DNA of 64,000 bases from Rhodococcoides kroppenstedtii (GTDB lineage: Bacteria > Actinomycetota > Actinomycetes > Mycobacteriales > Mycobacteriaceae): NCBI RefSeq assembly GCF_900111805.1, contig NZ_FOJN01000009.1, positions 1 through 64,000 on the forward strand, written 5' to 3'. The position numbers and the translations under genes were made by a program. The first letter of the stretch is position 1. Every line of letters begins with the position of its first letter. Of this stretch, positions 25,900 to 34,581 are shown piece after piece. The notes beneath the pieces were generated by a model. That model ran no database searches, was not told the origin of the DNA, and saw only the letters and a list, made by a program, of their open reading frames with translations.

Positions 25900-26340
25900 A
25901 TGACGGCAGGGCTCGCGCAGCACACGGACACCGCGGAGGCGATGCCCGCCCCCGAATTCGCCCTGGTCGACATCCCGGCCGAACCCCGGCGGCTGTCGTC
26001 CGTGCGTACCGACGTCCAGCGCTGGCTCGAGACCCACGGGATCGACGACGAGCGATGTCAGGACATCACGCTGGCGACCTACGAGGCGCTGGCCAACAGC
26101 GTCGAGCACGCGTATTGCAGCGACGCCGCCCGTGACGACGCCTGCACCGTGACGCTGCACGCCGTGGTGACCGACAGCCGCACCGTTGCCGTCGACGTCG
26201 CCGATCACGGCCGGTGGATGGACCACGAGGACGATCCGCGACGGGGGCGAGGACTTCCGCTCATCCACGCGCTGGCCGACCACGCCACCGTCGACACCTC
26301 GTCGGAGGGGACCGTCGTGACGATGCGCTGGCACCTGTAG
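25900..26340 (+). CDS. RsbW-like anti-sigma factor kinase (HATPase domain)
   Basis: A 146-residue single GHKL ATPase domain. The N box is ITLATYEALANSVEHAY, the G1 box is VAVDVADHGRWMD and the G2 box is RRGRGLPLIHALADH. This is the serine-kinase fold that binds sigma-B/F-type factors and phosphorylates STAS antagonists. The ATG at 25900 was chosen because the long N-terminal extension crosses the promoter region. Neither a sigma factor nor a STAS gene is adjacent; a STAS protein is encoded 15 kb away at 41535. Confidence 0.87.
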   Translation: MTAGLAQHTDTAEAMPAPEFALVDIPAEPRRLSSVRTDVQRWLETHGIDDERCQDITLATYEALANSVEHAYCSDAARDDACTVTLHAVVTDSRTVAVDVADHGRWMDHEDDPRRGRGLPLIHALADHATVDTSSEGTVVTMRWHL

Positions 26341-26427
26341 CTGCCGCGCGAGTTCTGCCACACGATCGAGATCGAATCCGCGGATCCGCTGATGCCGGCG
26401 AGACAATGCGGGAAAACTCGCACGGGC

Positions 26428-27312
26428 CTACGACGCGGACGCGAACCGGTGCTGCGCCGAGACGGTCCGCGCCGCCAGTACCGCCGCTCCCCGCGCCGCC
26501 AGTGACTGCGGCTCCGCGGGCATGACCAGCGCTTCGCCCCACTGCTGCGCGAACACGCCCCGCACGAGCGGCAGGTTGGCCGGCCCACCCACCAGCACCA
26601 CCGTGTCCACGCGGCGTCGGCCGCGAGCCACCACGTCGTACACCCACGACGACACCGCGGTCACCGCATCGAGCACCAGGCGATCGACCGTCGTCCGGAA
26701 CACCGTCACCGATCCGCCGAGGAACGGGCCACCCACCTGCACCGCACGGTGCACCGCAAGCATCTCCAGAGCCCATTCGACTCCGTCGTCGAGAGTGGCG
26801 TCGGCGCTCGGGGTGCGCGGGGCGGACGTGCCGTAGGCCGAGAGCAGGTGTTCGCGAACGGCTGCGGCCACCGTGGCTCCGCGGAACGCGTCCGACCACT
26901 CGGCGTCGTGCACGATCCCGCTGCCGACGTCGACCACGGACACCGACGTCCCGGACTTCCCGATGTCGACCACCGCGATCGTGGACTGAGGTTCCACCAA
27001 CCCGCGCAGAGTCAGGTAGGTCAGCTGGGCGCCGAGCTCCGACGCGACCCGCACGCACCCACCCTCGTGCAGAACGGTCGCGGCGGACCCGACCCGGCAG
27101 CGCGGATCGTCCGGGACGACCAGGACAGCGCTCTCGCGGTTGCCGGCGTGACGTGCGCAGACCGAATCGACGATCTCCACCGCGGCCTCGAGCCGGTCAC
27201 GCCCCCGAGGAACCGTGACCGACTCGGTGCCGAGCAGCGCACGACCCATCGGGTCCATGATCGCCGCACGAACTGCGGATGCACCGAGAGAGACCCCCAC
27301 CACTGCTCGCAT
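26428..27312 (-). CDS. Hsp70-fold ATPase-like protein without substrate-binding domain
   Basis: A 294-residue protein with the actin/Hsp70 nucleotide-binding fold: phosphate-1 strand VVGVSLGASAVRAAIMD, phosphate-2 motif VVDIGKSGTSVSVVD (about 114-128, like the DLGGGT of Hsp70) and adenosine motif VVLVGGPANLP (about 238-248). It stops there, so it lacks the peptide-binding domain of DnaK. It is last in a same-strand row with the two tail-bearing proteins at 27421 and 28558 and has no transmembrane helix itself. Most likely a cytosolic partner of the anchored pair; function unknown. Confidence 0.75.
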   Translation of the reverse strand: MRAVVGVSLGASAVRAAIMDPMGRALLGTESVTVPRGRDRLEAAVEIVDSVCARHAGNRESAVLVVPDDPRCRVGSAATVLHEGGCVRVASELGAQLTYLTLRGLVEPQSTIAVVDIGKSGTSVSVVDVGSGIVHDAEWSDAFRGATVAAAVREHLLSAYGTSAPRTPSADATLDDGVEWALEMLAVHRAVQVGGPFLGGSVTVFRTTVDRLVLDAVTAVSSWVYDVVARGRRRVDTVVLVGGPANLPLVRGVFAQQWGEALVMPAEPQSLAARGAAVLAARTVSAQHRFASAS

Positions 27313-27420
27313 CTGCCCGCCCCGTGTCGTCGCCCTGCGCCGTCGGGACGAGCTTAAACCTGCACGGCGGATGCACCGTGCCCAATTTGTGGAGTTTTGG
27401 TTTGTTTCACTACCCGGCGT

Positions 27421-28518
27421 TCACTCGCCGTCGGTGGACTCGTCGTTCGGCCCCGGGTCGGGCTCGGGCTCGTTCGGGGTGGAAGGCTCGGTGTCAGAGG
27501 GCTCGGCCGTCACGACGGGCGGGTCGACCGTCGTGCTGCCACCGCCGGTGCTGGGCGTCCCGCCGCCGGTACCGGGCGAGCCGGTGCCGGGGGTTCCGGT
27601 GCTCCCGCCGCCTCCCCCGGTTCCACCGCCGGACGTGCCACCGCCCGAGGCGCCGCCACCGCCCGACGTGCCCCCGCTCGACGAGCCTCCGCCCGACGAG
27701 GTGCCACCACCCGACGAGGGCGACCCGCCGGCGGACTGTGGGCGCGGCACGGACGGCGCATCGGGACGCGCCGCCTGCGACCCCGGGGGCGCGGGCACGG
27801 CGAGGCGAGGCTCGACCGCTCCGGCAACCCCACCGACTCCGGACTCCGCGTTCTCGCTCCCGGGGGCCGACGACGGTGCCGGCGCGCTCGACGGCGGCGT
27901 CGCGACGCCGGGGGTCGACGGGGCGTCGGTGCCGGCCGTTCCGTCCGATCCGTCGGACGTCGCGGACTCGACCGCACCGGGCGCCGGCTCCGACACCACA
28001 CGGGGTGCGGTGGTGGCGGCCCACACCGTGACGGACGCCGCGATCAGCGCGGCGGCGACGCCCGCTCCGACGACCGCCATGCCGCGCCGCCGCGGCGAGG
28101 CGGGCGGCGGCGCATCGGGCGCGTCGGGAATCAGCACGGGGGCGGCCACGGTCGCGCCACGATCAGCCCACAGCGCCGCGTCCACCGGTGCGCCGTACCG
28201 ACCGTCGGGGTCGACGCTCGACAGACTGTCGAGATCGACGAGCGCGACATCGGCGAGCAGGTGGTGCTCGAGTGCGCGAGACACGCTGTGCCACAGGGAC
28301 GGATCGCCGAGCGCGACGGCGGTGCGATGCACGCCGAGGTCGGCACGCTTGGCCCGCAACGACATGACGCCGATCGCGGCGGCGACCGCGTCGCCGACGT
28401 CCCCGTCGCCGAGACGGGTGGTCCGCTCGTCCACCGGGCCGAGCTGCGGCAGGTCCACGTCGACGAGGGCGGCCGTGACGGAGTCCTCGTCGACGACGAC
28501 CCCTAGGGCGATGTGCAT
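27421..28518 (-). CDS. Membrane-anchored protein with DUF7159-like domain and Gly/Ser/Pro-rich tail
   Basis: A 365-residue protein. Residues 1-130 form a compact domain starting ALGVVVDEDSVTAALVDVD, similar in style to the ATPase-fold start of its neighbours and, as I recall, to DUF7159 proteins of mycobacteria. A membrane helix is at about 147-169. The remainder is a low-complexity tail rich in Pro, Ser, Gly and Ala, including a long SSGGG/SGGGT array, ending in acidic residues. With the positive RRR before the helix, the tail should face outward. Its job is unknown; a cell-wall-spanning tether is possible. Confidence 0.7.
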   Translation of the reverse strand: MHIALGVVVDEDSVTAALVDVDLPQLGPVDERTTRLGDGDVGDAVAAAIGVMSLRAKRADLGVHRTAVALGDPSLWHSVSRALEHHLLADVALVDLDSLSSVDPDGRYGAPVDAALWADRGATVAAPVLIPDAPDAPPPASPRRRGMAVVGAGVAAALIAASVTVWAATTAPRVVSEPAPGAVESATSDGSDGTAGTDAPSTPGVATPPSSAPAPSSAPGSENAESGVGGVAGAVEPRLAVPAPPGSQAARPDAPSVPRPQSAGGSPSSGGGTSSGGGSSSGGTSGGGGASGGGTSGGGTGGGGGSTGTPGTGSPGTGGGTPSTGGGSTTVDPPVVTAEPSDTEPSTPNEPEPDPGPNDESTDGE

Positions 28519-28557
28519 GCGCGCAGCCTTCCGTGACCGCTGGTGACGATGTCCATG

Positions 28558-30075
28558 TCAGTGAGTGGGGGTGGTGGTGGGCTTCGGGGGAGCCGACGAC
28601 GTGCTGGGGCGAACGGTCGTGGTCGCCGCCGGCGGGGATGTGGTCGCCGATGTGCCGGGCGCCGAGGTCGAGGCCGGGGGACGCGGCGTCGGGTCGTCGT
28701 CACGGTCGCGGGTGGGCGTGGTGTCCCGGCCACCGCCCCCGTTCGCCGCCGAGGACCGTCCGGGCCCGCTGGGGCCGCCCGCGGCGGGCGCAGTGTCCGG
28801 TCGCGCCGACGACGGCGCCGAAGCGGACGGCTGCCGCGGATCGGTCGACGTGGTCACCGACGGGGGCGAGGTGACGGTGCCGGCGACGTCCGTCAGGGGG
28901 AGGGTGGGGGCCGTCGTGGCCGTCGTGGTGTCGGTCGACGTCGGTGCCGGCGCGGCGCCTTGCGGGCGGGTCTGCGCGGGGGTGGCGTCGGGCGTCGACA
29001 CACCCGAGGTGGCCACGACGCGATCCGTCGCACGGACGTCGACCGGTACGCGCTCCGACGCCCCCGCCGCCGCGCCCAGGGTGGCGACGGCCACCAGGGC
29101 CGCGGTTCCGGCGACGGCGGCGACCCGCGGGGATCGGCGTCGCTCGGCCGCAGCGTGGGCGCCGATCGGCGCCGGACCGGTCTCCACCGCTTCTGCAGCG
29201 GGGCGCTCGACCACCGGAACCCGTTGTGCGGGAATGCTTCGCGGCGCCGCGAAGAGCCGGGCCGACGGGATCACGGTGGACAGGTTGGCGGCGCCCATTG
29301 CCGAGAACGCAGCGGGGTGCCGCGGCGCGCGGACCGGGGCGGCGGTGCGGTGGGCGATGACGTCGACCACCGACGTCGACTCCGCGCACCCACCGACCAG
29401 CAGCACGACCTGCGCGCCGAGGCGCACCGCGTCGTCGATCAGGGGTTGGACGCGCACCGCACAGTCGGCCACGATGGCGTCGAACTCGCTGCGGCGCAGG
29501 CGAACCGGGTCGGTCACGAACGGTCCGGACAGATCGACGGCCCGCTCGGTCCCCAGCATGCGCACGGCCCGATCGGCGGCCGCGGCGAGGCCGGCCATCT
29601 CGGCGGACCCGCCGCGCTCGGCAGCACCGTAGGTGGACCAGAGGTACGAGGTGACGGCCATGGTGAGGGCGTCGCCGGAGAATTCGTCGGTGCCGACACT
29701 GGAGATCAGACGCCCGGTCAGCGTGTCCAGCAGGTGGATTCGCGTGCCCACGCGGCCGACGTCGACCACCGCGATCACCCGCGCGTCGTCGACGCATCCC
29801 TCGACTCGGGCCGCCGCGAGGAACGCGTCGCACTCCCCGACCAGGCGCACTCCGCCGCGGCCGACCCAGTCCTCGGGATCGCCGCCGATCGCCATGACCG
29901 GCGCGTCGTGACCCGCGGCCGCAGCCAACTCCAGGGCGGCGTCGCACGCGTTGTCCAATGCCCGGTCCATGGACACGGGGCGTTCGGTCACCGCGAGCAA
30001 CTCGCCGGTCTCGGACACCGTCGCGCCGCGGACGACGCCGGTGCTCATCGTGACACCGAACAATTGGGCTGGCAT
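28558..30075 (-). CDS. Hsp70-fold membrane protein with Pro/Thr-rich tail (Rv0312-like)
   Basis: A 505-residue protein. Residues 1-275 follow the Hsp70/actin plan: LFGVTMSTGVVRGATV, phosphate-2 IAVVDVGRVGTRIHLLD (101-117) and adenosine-site VVLLVGGCAEST. A basic ERRRSPR precedes a single helix at about 317-338. The last 165 residues are Thr, Ser, Pro and Ala rich and should be outside the cell. The layout resembles mycobacterial proline/threonine-rich Rv0312 as I remember it. It is probably the first gene of a three-gene unit, 95 bp downstream of dcd. The Asp and Gly of the phosphate loops are kept, so ATP binding is plausible. Confidence 0.75.
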   Translation of the reverse strand: MPAQLFGVTMSTGVVRGATVSETGELLAVTERPVSMDRALDNACDAALELAAAAGHDAPVMAIGGDPEDWVGRGGVRLVGECDAFLAAARVEGCVDDARVIAVVDVGRVGTRIHLLDTLTGRLISSVGTDEFSGDALTMAVTSYLWSTYGAAERGGSAEMAGLAAAADRAVRMLGTERAVDLSGPFVTDPVRLRRSEFDAIVADCAVRVQPLIDDAVRLGAQVVLLVGGCAESTSVVDVIAHRTAAPVRAPRHPAAFSAMGAANLSTVIPSARLFAAPRSIPAQRVPVVERPAAEAVETGPAPIGAHAAAERRRSPRVAAVAGTAALVAVATLGAAAGASERVPVDVRATDRVVATSGVSTPDATPAQTRPQGAAPAPTSTDTTTATTAPTLPLTDVAGTVTSPPSVTTSTDPRQPSASAPSSARPDTAPAAGGPSGPGRSSAANGGGGRDTTPTRDRDDDPTPRPPASTSAPGTSATTSPPAATTTVRPSTSSAPPKPTTTPTH

Positions 30076-30170
30076 GAGTCACCACCATCGGTCGTGAATA
30101 CGGACAGACCGATAGTACGGGCTCAAACCGGGCGTATCAACGTAATGTCCGGATGAAACCGACCGAAAGT

Positions 30171-30737
30171 CTAGGTTCGGAAGTTCAAGTAGGCCTTCGA
30201 GGGCGTCGGGCCGCGTTGTCCCTGGTACTTCGATCCGAGCGTCGACGAACCGTACGGCCGCTCGGCCGGGCTGGACAGCCTGAACAGGCACAACTGGCCG
30301 ATCTTCATGCCCGGCCAGAGGGTGATCGGCAGGTTGGCCACGTTGGACAGCTCCAACGTGATGTGGCCACTGAAACCGGGGTCGATGAACCCCGCCGTCG
30401 AATGTGTGAGGAGTCCCAGACGTCCCAGGCTCGACTTGCCTTCGAGGCGACCCGCGAGATCGTCCGGCAGGGTGATCGCCTCCAGCGTCGACCCCAGCAC
30501 GAACTCGCCCGGATGCAGCACGAAGGGCTCGCCCTCGCCCGGCTCCACCAGCGTCGTCAGATCGTCCTGCTGCTGCTTCGGATCGATGTGGGTGTACTTC
30601 GAGTTGACGAACACCCGGAACAGCGAATCCAGCCGCACGTCCACGCTCGACGGCTGCACCATCGACTCGTCGAACGGGTCGACACCCAGTCGCCCGGCCG
30701 TCACCTCGGCCCTGATGTCACGATCGGAAAGCAGCAC
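30171..30737 (-). CDS. dcd: dCTP deaminase, probably bifunctional with dUTPase activity
   Basis: A 188-residue homotrimeric enzyme of the Dcd/Dut superfamily. It deaminates dCTP to dUTP and, in the actinobacterial bifunctional form, goes on to dUMP for thymidylate synthesis. Motifs: MLLSDRDI start, [10 protein letters not shown] (28-37), [12 protein letters not shown] (99-110), [16 protein letters not shown] (115-130) with catalytic Glu129, and MKIGQLCLF. The C-terminal [19 protein letters not shown] loop closes over the nucleotide. GTG 30737 matches the family start. It is divergent from the tRNA-Gly gene. Confidence 0.95.
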   Translation of the reverse strand: MLLSDRDIRAEVTAGRLGVDPFDESMVQPSSVDVRLDSLFRVFVNSKYTHIDPKQQQDDLTTLVEPGEGEPFVLHPGEFVLGSTLEAITLPDDLAGRLEGKSSLGRLGLLTHSTAGFIDPGFSGHITLELSNVANLPITLWPGMKIGQLCLFRLSSPAERPYGSSTLGSKYQGQRGPTPSKAYLNFRT

Positions 30738-30807
30738 GCGGCCAGGCTACTGACCCGCCGCGACCTCCTGATAGCCTGGGCGCTGCACGGCCCCACCGGT
30801 CGCGCGC

Positions 30808-30881
30808 GCCGATGTAGTTCAATGGCAGAACATCAGCTTCCCAAGCTGAATACGCGGGTTCGATTCCCGTCATCGGCTCCA
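30808..30881 (+). tRNA. tRNA-Gly (anticodon CCC)
   Basis: A full cloverleaf can be folded: acceptor stem GCCGATG with CATCGGC, D arm GTTC...GAAC, anticodon stem TCAGC with GCTGA around loop TTCCCAA, and T arm CGGGTTCGATTCCCG. The anticodon is CCC (30840-30842), reading GGG glycine codons. The 3' CCA is encoded in the DNA (30879-30881). Confidence 0.95.
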
Positions 30882-30931
30882 CCGGCCCCTCTCATCCGGC
30901 CCCGTTCCCGCCGCGCCCGTACGCTGCGCGC

Positions 30932-31738
30932 ATGACCGAACGCGTCGTCTCCGCCCGCCTCGATCTCGAGGTCACCGATCCCACCACGCTCGAACTGCAG
31001 ATCGCGGTGGCTCCACTGCCGGGTGCGGACGTCGTCGACACGCTGTCGATCACCGTCGACGGCGAGCCCGCCGAGGTGACCGAGTTCGCCGGATCCCACG
31101 GCACGCGGGTGCACCGACTGCCCGTGAAGAGCGGGAAGGTTCTGGTGCAGTACGACGCCACCGTCACCGGACTCGCCGATCCCGCCCCGACCACCGAGCT
31201 CGAACGCGCCATCTACCTGCGGCCGAGCCGCTACGCCGAGGCGGACAAGTTCTTCGGGTTCGCCGCCACCGAGTTCGGCAGCATCGAGGACGACGCGGAC
31301 GTGGTGACCGCCGTCGCCGACTGGGTGGGTGCCCGGCTCAGCTACGTGCCCGGCAGCAGCGACCCCATCGACGGGGCCGCGGACACACTCCTGGCCGGGG
31401 CCGGCGTCTGCCGCGACTACGCCCACCTGGTCGTGGCGATGCTCCGCGCGCTGAACGTGCCGGCCCGACTGGTCGCCGTTTACGCCCCCGGGTGCGATCC
31501 GATGGACTTCCACGCCGTCGTCGAGGCGATGGTGGGTGACCGGTGGCTGGTGGTCGACTCGACGGCGCTGGCCCCGCGGCAGACGCTGGTGCGGATCGCC
31601 ACGGGACGGGACGCCGCCGACACGGCCTTCCTGACCAACTACCGCGGCGCGATGACGCTGAACTCCTCCGAAGTGACCGCCGTGGTGACGGAGGGACTGC
31701 CCGTCGACGACGGCAGGGAGGCCGTGGTCCTGCGCTGA
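30932..31738 (+). CDS. Transglutaminase-like cysteine protease family protein
   Basis: A 268-residue protein with an N-terminal beta-rich region (1-90, the Bact_transglu_N type) and a transglutaminase core. The catalytic triad is visible as Cys160 in GAGVCRDYAH, His194 in DFHAVVEA and Asp209 in WLVVDST. No signal peptide, so probably cytosolic. Members act as peptidases or crosslinkers with unknown substrates in most bacteria. It lies between tRNA-Gly and a lipase on the same strand, 83 bp before the latter. Confidence 0.88.
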   Translation: MTERVVSARLDLEVTDPTTLELQIAVAPLPGADVVDTLSITVDGEPAEVTEFAGSHGTRVHRLPVKSGKVLVQYDATVTGLADPAPTTELERAIYLRPSRYAEADKFFGFAATEFGSIEDDADVVTAVADWVGARLSYVPGSSDPIDGAADTLLAGAGVCRDYAHLVVAMLRALNVPARLVAVYAPGCDPMDFHAVVEAMVGDRWLVVDSTALAPRQTLVRIATGRDAADTAFLTNYRGAMTLNSSEVTAVVTEGLPVDDGREAVVLR

Positions 31739-31821
31739 CGGGGCGTCTCGGACGCGGGGTTACTGTTACCCGAGGGACCGAACCCGTCCCTGCCACTCGG
31801 GGCCGAGGGAAGCGGAGCGAC

Positions 31822-33120
31822 ATGAGCGTCCAGCACGAGGCGGCGGAGCCGAGCACCCCGGACGAGGTGCCGTTCTCCCCGCGGCCGGTGGGCCTGCCGT
31901 CGACCGATCCCTTCTACCGCGTGCCGAAGGGGTTCGAGAGCGCGGAGCCCGGTGACGTGCTGCGGGCGCGACGGGTGGAGGTCGGGCTGTTCTCACTGGT
32001 CCCCCAGCGCATCGACGCGTGGCAGCTGCTGTACCGCACGTCGGACCTGCACGGCGATCCGTCCACCGCGGTGACCACCGTGTTGCTGCCCGCGGGAGCG
32101 CGACCGGACGAGACCAGGCCGGTGGTGTCCTATCAGTGCGCCATCGACGCCGTGAGCGACCGCTGCTTCCCGTCCTACGCGTTGCGACGTGGCGCCCATG
32201 CGCTGGGTTCGCTGCCGCAGGTGGAGATGGTGGTGGTGCGCTACGCGTTGCGACGCGGGTGGGCCATCACCCTGCCCGACCACGAGGGTGCCGACGGGCG
32301 GTGGGGTGCGCCGGTGGAACCGGGCTACATCACGCTCGACGGCGTGCGCGCCACCCTGTCCTTCGAGCCGGCCGGACTCGGCCCGAGCAATCCCGTTGCG
32401 TTGTGGGGCTACTCCGGCGGCGGACTCGCGACGTCCTGGGCCGTCGAGGCCGCGGGCACCTACGCCCCCGAACTGAACATCGTCGCGGGTGCGCTCGGCT
32501 CACCGGTGGGCGATCCCGCCTCGGCGTTCACACGCCTGAACGGCGGGCTCTTCGCCGCGCTGCCGACGATGGTGGTCGAGGGACTGCGCCGGACCTACCC
32601 GGACCTCGCGCGGATCATCGACGAGACGGTGGCCGAACCGGGTCAGGACATCCTGCGCCGCTTGCAGAGTCGGACCACGGTGCACGCGACCCTCGCGCTG
32701 ATGATGCACGATCTCGATCGCTACACCCGAATTCCCCTGGCGGACATCATGGCTCGGCCAGAACTCGTGCAGATCTTCCAGGACATCCAGCCGGGCAAGT
32801 CGGCGCCGAGGTTCCCGCTGATGATCAATCAGGCGGCCTACGACTGGATCATCGCCTGCGACGACGTCGACGGTCAGGTGCAGCGCTACCGCAAGGCCGG
32901 AGCCCACGTGCGCTACGACCGCGACCGGCTGGCCGACCACATCTCGCTGCACCCGCTGACCGCATCGGTGGTCATGGAGTGGCTGGCGGATCGATTCGCC
33001 GGGCGGCCGTTGGACGCGCCGTCGGACACCACCCGCTGGTCCACCGCGCTGACTCCGCGGGGGCTGCGCGGACTGCTCGGCCTGGGCGTGTCGACGGGAC
33101 TGGCCGCGCTGGGCCGCTGA
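31822..33120 (+). CDS. LIP-type lipase (secretory lipase family, no signal peptide)
   Basis: A 432-residue alpha/beta hydrolase of the fungal/actinobacterial LIP family. Motifs: DPFYRVPKGFESAEPGDVLR near the start, LPDHEGADGRW as the oxyanion/lid region, the nucleophile elbow GYSGGG with Ser198, and a late HISLHPLTASVVMEWLADRF with the probable catalytic His. These enzymes hydrolyse triacylglycerols and other esters. Unlike most members it has no signal peptide or lipobox from ATG 31822, and no better upstream start is seen, so it may act inside the cell on storage lipid. Confidence 0.87.
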   Translation: MSVQHEAAEPSTPDEVPFSPRPVGLPSTDPFYRVPKGFESAEPGDVLRARRVEVGLFSLVPQRIDAWQLLYRTSDLHGDPSTAVTTVLLPAGARPDETRPVVSYQCAIDAVSDRCFPSYALRRGAHALGSLPQVEMVVVRYALRRGWAITLPDHEGADGRWGAPVEPGYITLDGVRATLSFEPAGLGPSNPVALWGYSGGGLATSWAVEAAGTYAPELNIVAGALGSPVGDPASAFTRLNGGLFAALPTMVVEGLRRTYPDLARIIDETVAEPGQDILRRLQSRTTVHATLALMMHDLDRYTRIPLADIMARPELVQIFQDIQPGKSAPRFPLMINQAAYDWIIACDDVDGQVQRYRKAGAHVRYDRDRLADHISLHPLTASVVMEWLADRFAGRPLDAPSDTTRWSTALTPRGLRGLLGLGVSTGLAALGR

Positions 33121-33150
33121 CCTCTGCCCTGGCCGACGGGCCGACGCGAC

Positions 33151-33330
33151 TCAGCCGGCGTCGTCGGTCTCGGCCGGCGGCACGGAGTACCCGGGGATGT
33201 CGTCCGACTCGGTCCCCGACTCGTCCGGCTCGGCCGCTCCGGACTGCTCCCCCGAGTGCGGGGTGCCGAAGTCCGGTGGGCCCATGGCCTCGCCGTATCC
33301 CGACAGGTCCGGTGTCGTGCTCTCGCTCAT
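33151..33330 (-). CDS. Small acidic protein
   Basis: A 59-residue reading frame, MSESTTPDLSGYGEAMGPPD at the start, very rich in Asp, Glu, Ser, Gly and Pro and lacking hydrophobic segments, so probably disordered. The ATG at 33330 follows a fair purine-rich site (GAGAGGACTGCC). It lies 22 bp downstream of the fur-led operon on the same strand and may be its last gene. Function unknown. Confidence 0.55.
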   Translation of the reverse strand: MSESTTPDLSGYGEAMGPPDFGTPHSGEQSGAAEPDESGTESDDIPGYSVPPAETDDAG

Positions 33331-33352
33331 GGCAGTCCTCTCGATCCGGTGG

Positions 33353-33607
33353 TCACGCGCCGAGCTTGGCGACGACGTCGGTCAGGGCGGCGGCCGCGCG
33401 GGCGACGGCCTCGGAATCGGGCCGGTCGCCGAGCTCGCGAACCAAGGCTGCGCGCGTGGTCACCAGCAGGTCCTCCCCCTCGTCCTCGGTCACGACCACC
33501 TCGGGCACCCCTCCGGAATCCCCACCGGAACCACGCAGCACCAGGACGGCACCCTCCGCCCCGCCGAGCAGGTCGTCGACGTCCTCGGGGCGCACCTGCG
33601 GCGTCAC
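33353..33607 (-). CDS. Hypothetical protein, third gene of fur operon
   Basis: An 84-residue acidic protein (start VTPQVRPEDVDDLLGG) with no membrane helix and no family I recognise. Its GTG start overlaps the stop of the 145-residue gene upstream (GTGA), strong evidence for a coupled operon. A mixed alpha/beta small domain is likely from the pattern of hydrophobic residues (GAVLVLRGS, PEVVVTEDEG). Confidence 0.65.
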   Translation of the reverse strand: MTPQVRPEDVDDLLGGAEGAVLVLRGSGGDSGGVPEVVVTEDEGEDLLVTTRAALVRELGDRPDSEAVARAAAALTDVVAKLGA

Positions 33608-34041
33608 GGCCGTGCCTCGTGCCCACGACGCCCGTGGGTGCGCCGGTCCTCTTTCATCTCGGCCTCGAACACGTGCCGCCGACCGTCCATCAGGCGTTCC
33701 CGGATCCGCCGCTCGTGGTCGCGCACGGTGGTCCAGTAGCCGTCGTCGAAGTCCTCGACGATCTGGAAGGTCCACCGGCCCTCGAGCACGTTGCGCCCCA
33801 CCACGTTCCGCTCGAGTTCGTCGGCCTCGTCGGGGTGGCCCGCGTCGCGCAACGCGTCGGCGGCCTCGCCGAGAGTGAGGTCCGCCCGGCCCATCATCTG
33901 GTGGAAGTCGTAGAGAGCACCGCGAGCGCGCTCCACCCATTCCAGCGCCTCGGACACCGACCCCACGGCCTCGACGGTCTCGTCCGAGACCCCCTCCGGC
34001 CGTCGATGATCGGCCAGCATCTTCTCGCGATCGTCACTCAT
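33604..34041 (-). CDS. Hypothetical helical protein, second gene of fur operon
   Basis: A 145-residue soluble protein rich in charged residues and probably mostly helical. The stretch ALEWVERARGALYDFHQMMGRADLTLGEAAD, of which only parts are notable, suggests an amphipathic bundle; WTFQIVEDFDDGYW follows. I do not recognise it with certainty. Its ATG overlaps the stop of the Fur gene (ATGA), and its own stop overlaps the next start, so all three are translated together. A role in metal or peroxide stress would follow from the Fur partner, but is inference. Confidence 0.65.
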   Translation of the reverse strand: MSDDREKMLADHRRPEGVSDETVEAVGSVSEALEWVERARGALYDFHQMMGRADLTLGEAADALRDAGHPDEADELERNVVGRNVLEGRWTFQIVEDFDDGYWTTVRDHERRIRERLMDGRRHVFEAEMKEDRRTHGRRGHEARP

Positions 34042-34538
34042 GACGGCCGTGTACCCCCGGCCGAAGCGGTCAAGCCCCGCTGCGCTGCGCAATCTCCGCA
34101 GACGCCCCAGAAGAAGACGTCGACCCCGTCCACTCGGAAATCGGGCACGTCCGATCCGGTCGGCGCGAGGTCCACTCCCGGCACGATCGCGGTGTCGAAC
34201 AGACGACGGCAGTGCCGGCACATCAGGTGATGGTGATCGTCGCCCTCGATCCGAAGCTCGTACAGGGCAGCGGAATCGGCCGGCTCGACCCGGCGCAACA
34301 GTCCGACGGCCACCAGCGCGTCGAGGTTGCCGTAGACGGTCTGCCGGGACAGGCCCCGGTGACGCAGGGTGCGCGCGACGAAGCCGGCGTCGACGTGGGG
34401 ATGCGAGGCGATGACGCCGAGGACCAGCAGGCGTGGCACCGTCACGCGAAGACCGCGCTGGTGCAACACGTCCCGCCACTCGGCGTCGGTCGGCCCCGGA
34501 CGGGGAGCCTGATCTGGTGTAGTCGGATGAACGTCCAC
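34038..34538 (-). CDS. Fur family transcriptional regulator
   Basis: A 166-residue Fur/FurA-type regulator. The winged helix spans about 20-90: LHQRGLRVTVPRLLVL and GLSRQTVYGNLDALVAVGLL. The metal-binding half shows ELRIEGDDHHHLMCRHC (95-110), and two CxxC pairs (CRHC 107-110, CGDC 147-150) for structural zinc. It could sense iron, zinc or peroxide. I chose GTG 34538; GTG 34574 would add 12 residues. Unlike mycobacterial FurA it is not followed by katG but by two unknown genes joined by ATGA and GTGA overlaps. Confidence 0.85.
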   Translation of the reverse strand: MDVHPTTPDQAPRPGPTDAEWRDVLHQRGLRVTVPRLLVLGVIASHPHVDAGFVARTLRHRGLSRQTVYGNLDALVAVGLLRRVEPADSAALYELRIEGDDHHHLMCRHCRRLFDTAIVPGVDLAPTGSDVPDFRVDGVDVFFWGVCGDCAAQRGLTASAGGTRPS

Positions 34539-34581
34539 GGGCGCCGAATAACCCCGACGAACGCGACCAAACACCCGTCGG

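Noticed and set aside
27421-28518. Alternative coding on the plus strand (443-codon frame) opposite the Gly/Ser-rich tail
   Set aside because: Both frames are low in complexity here. The minus frame has an ordered N-terminal domain, a clear membrane helix and fits the operon; the plus frame has none of these.
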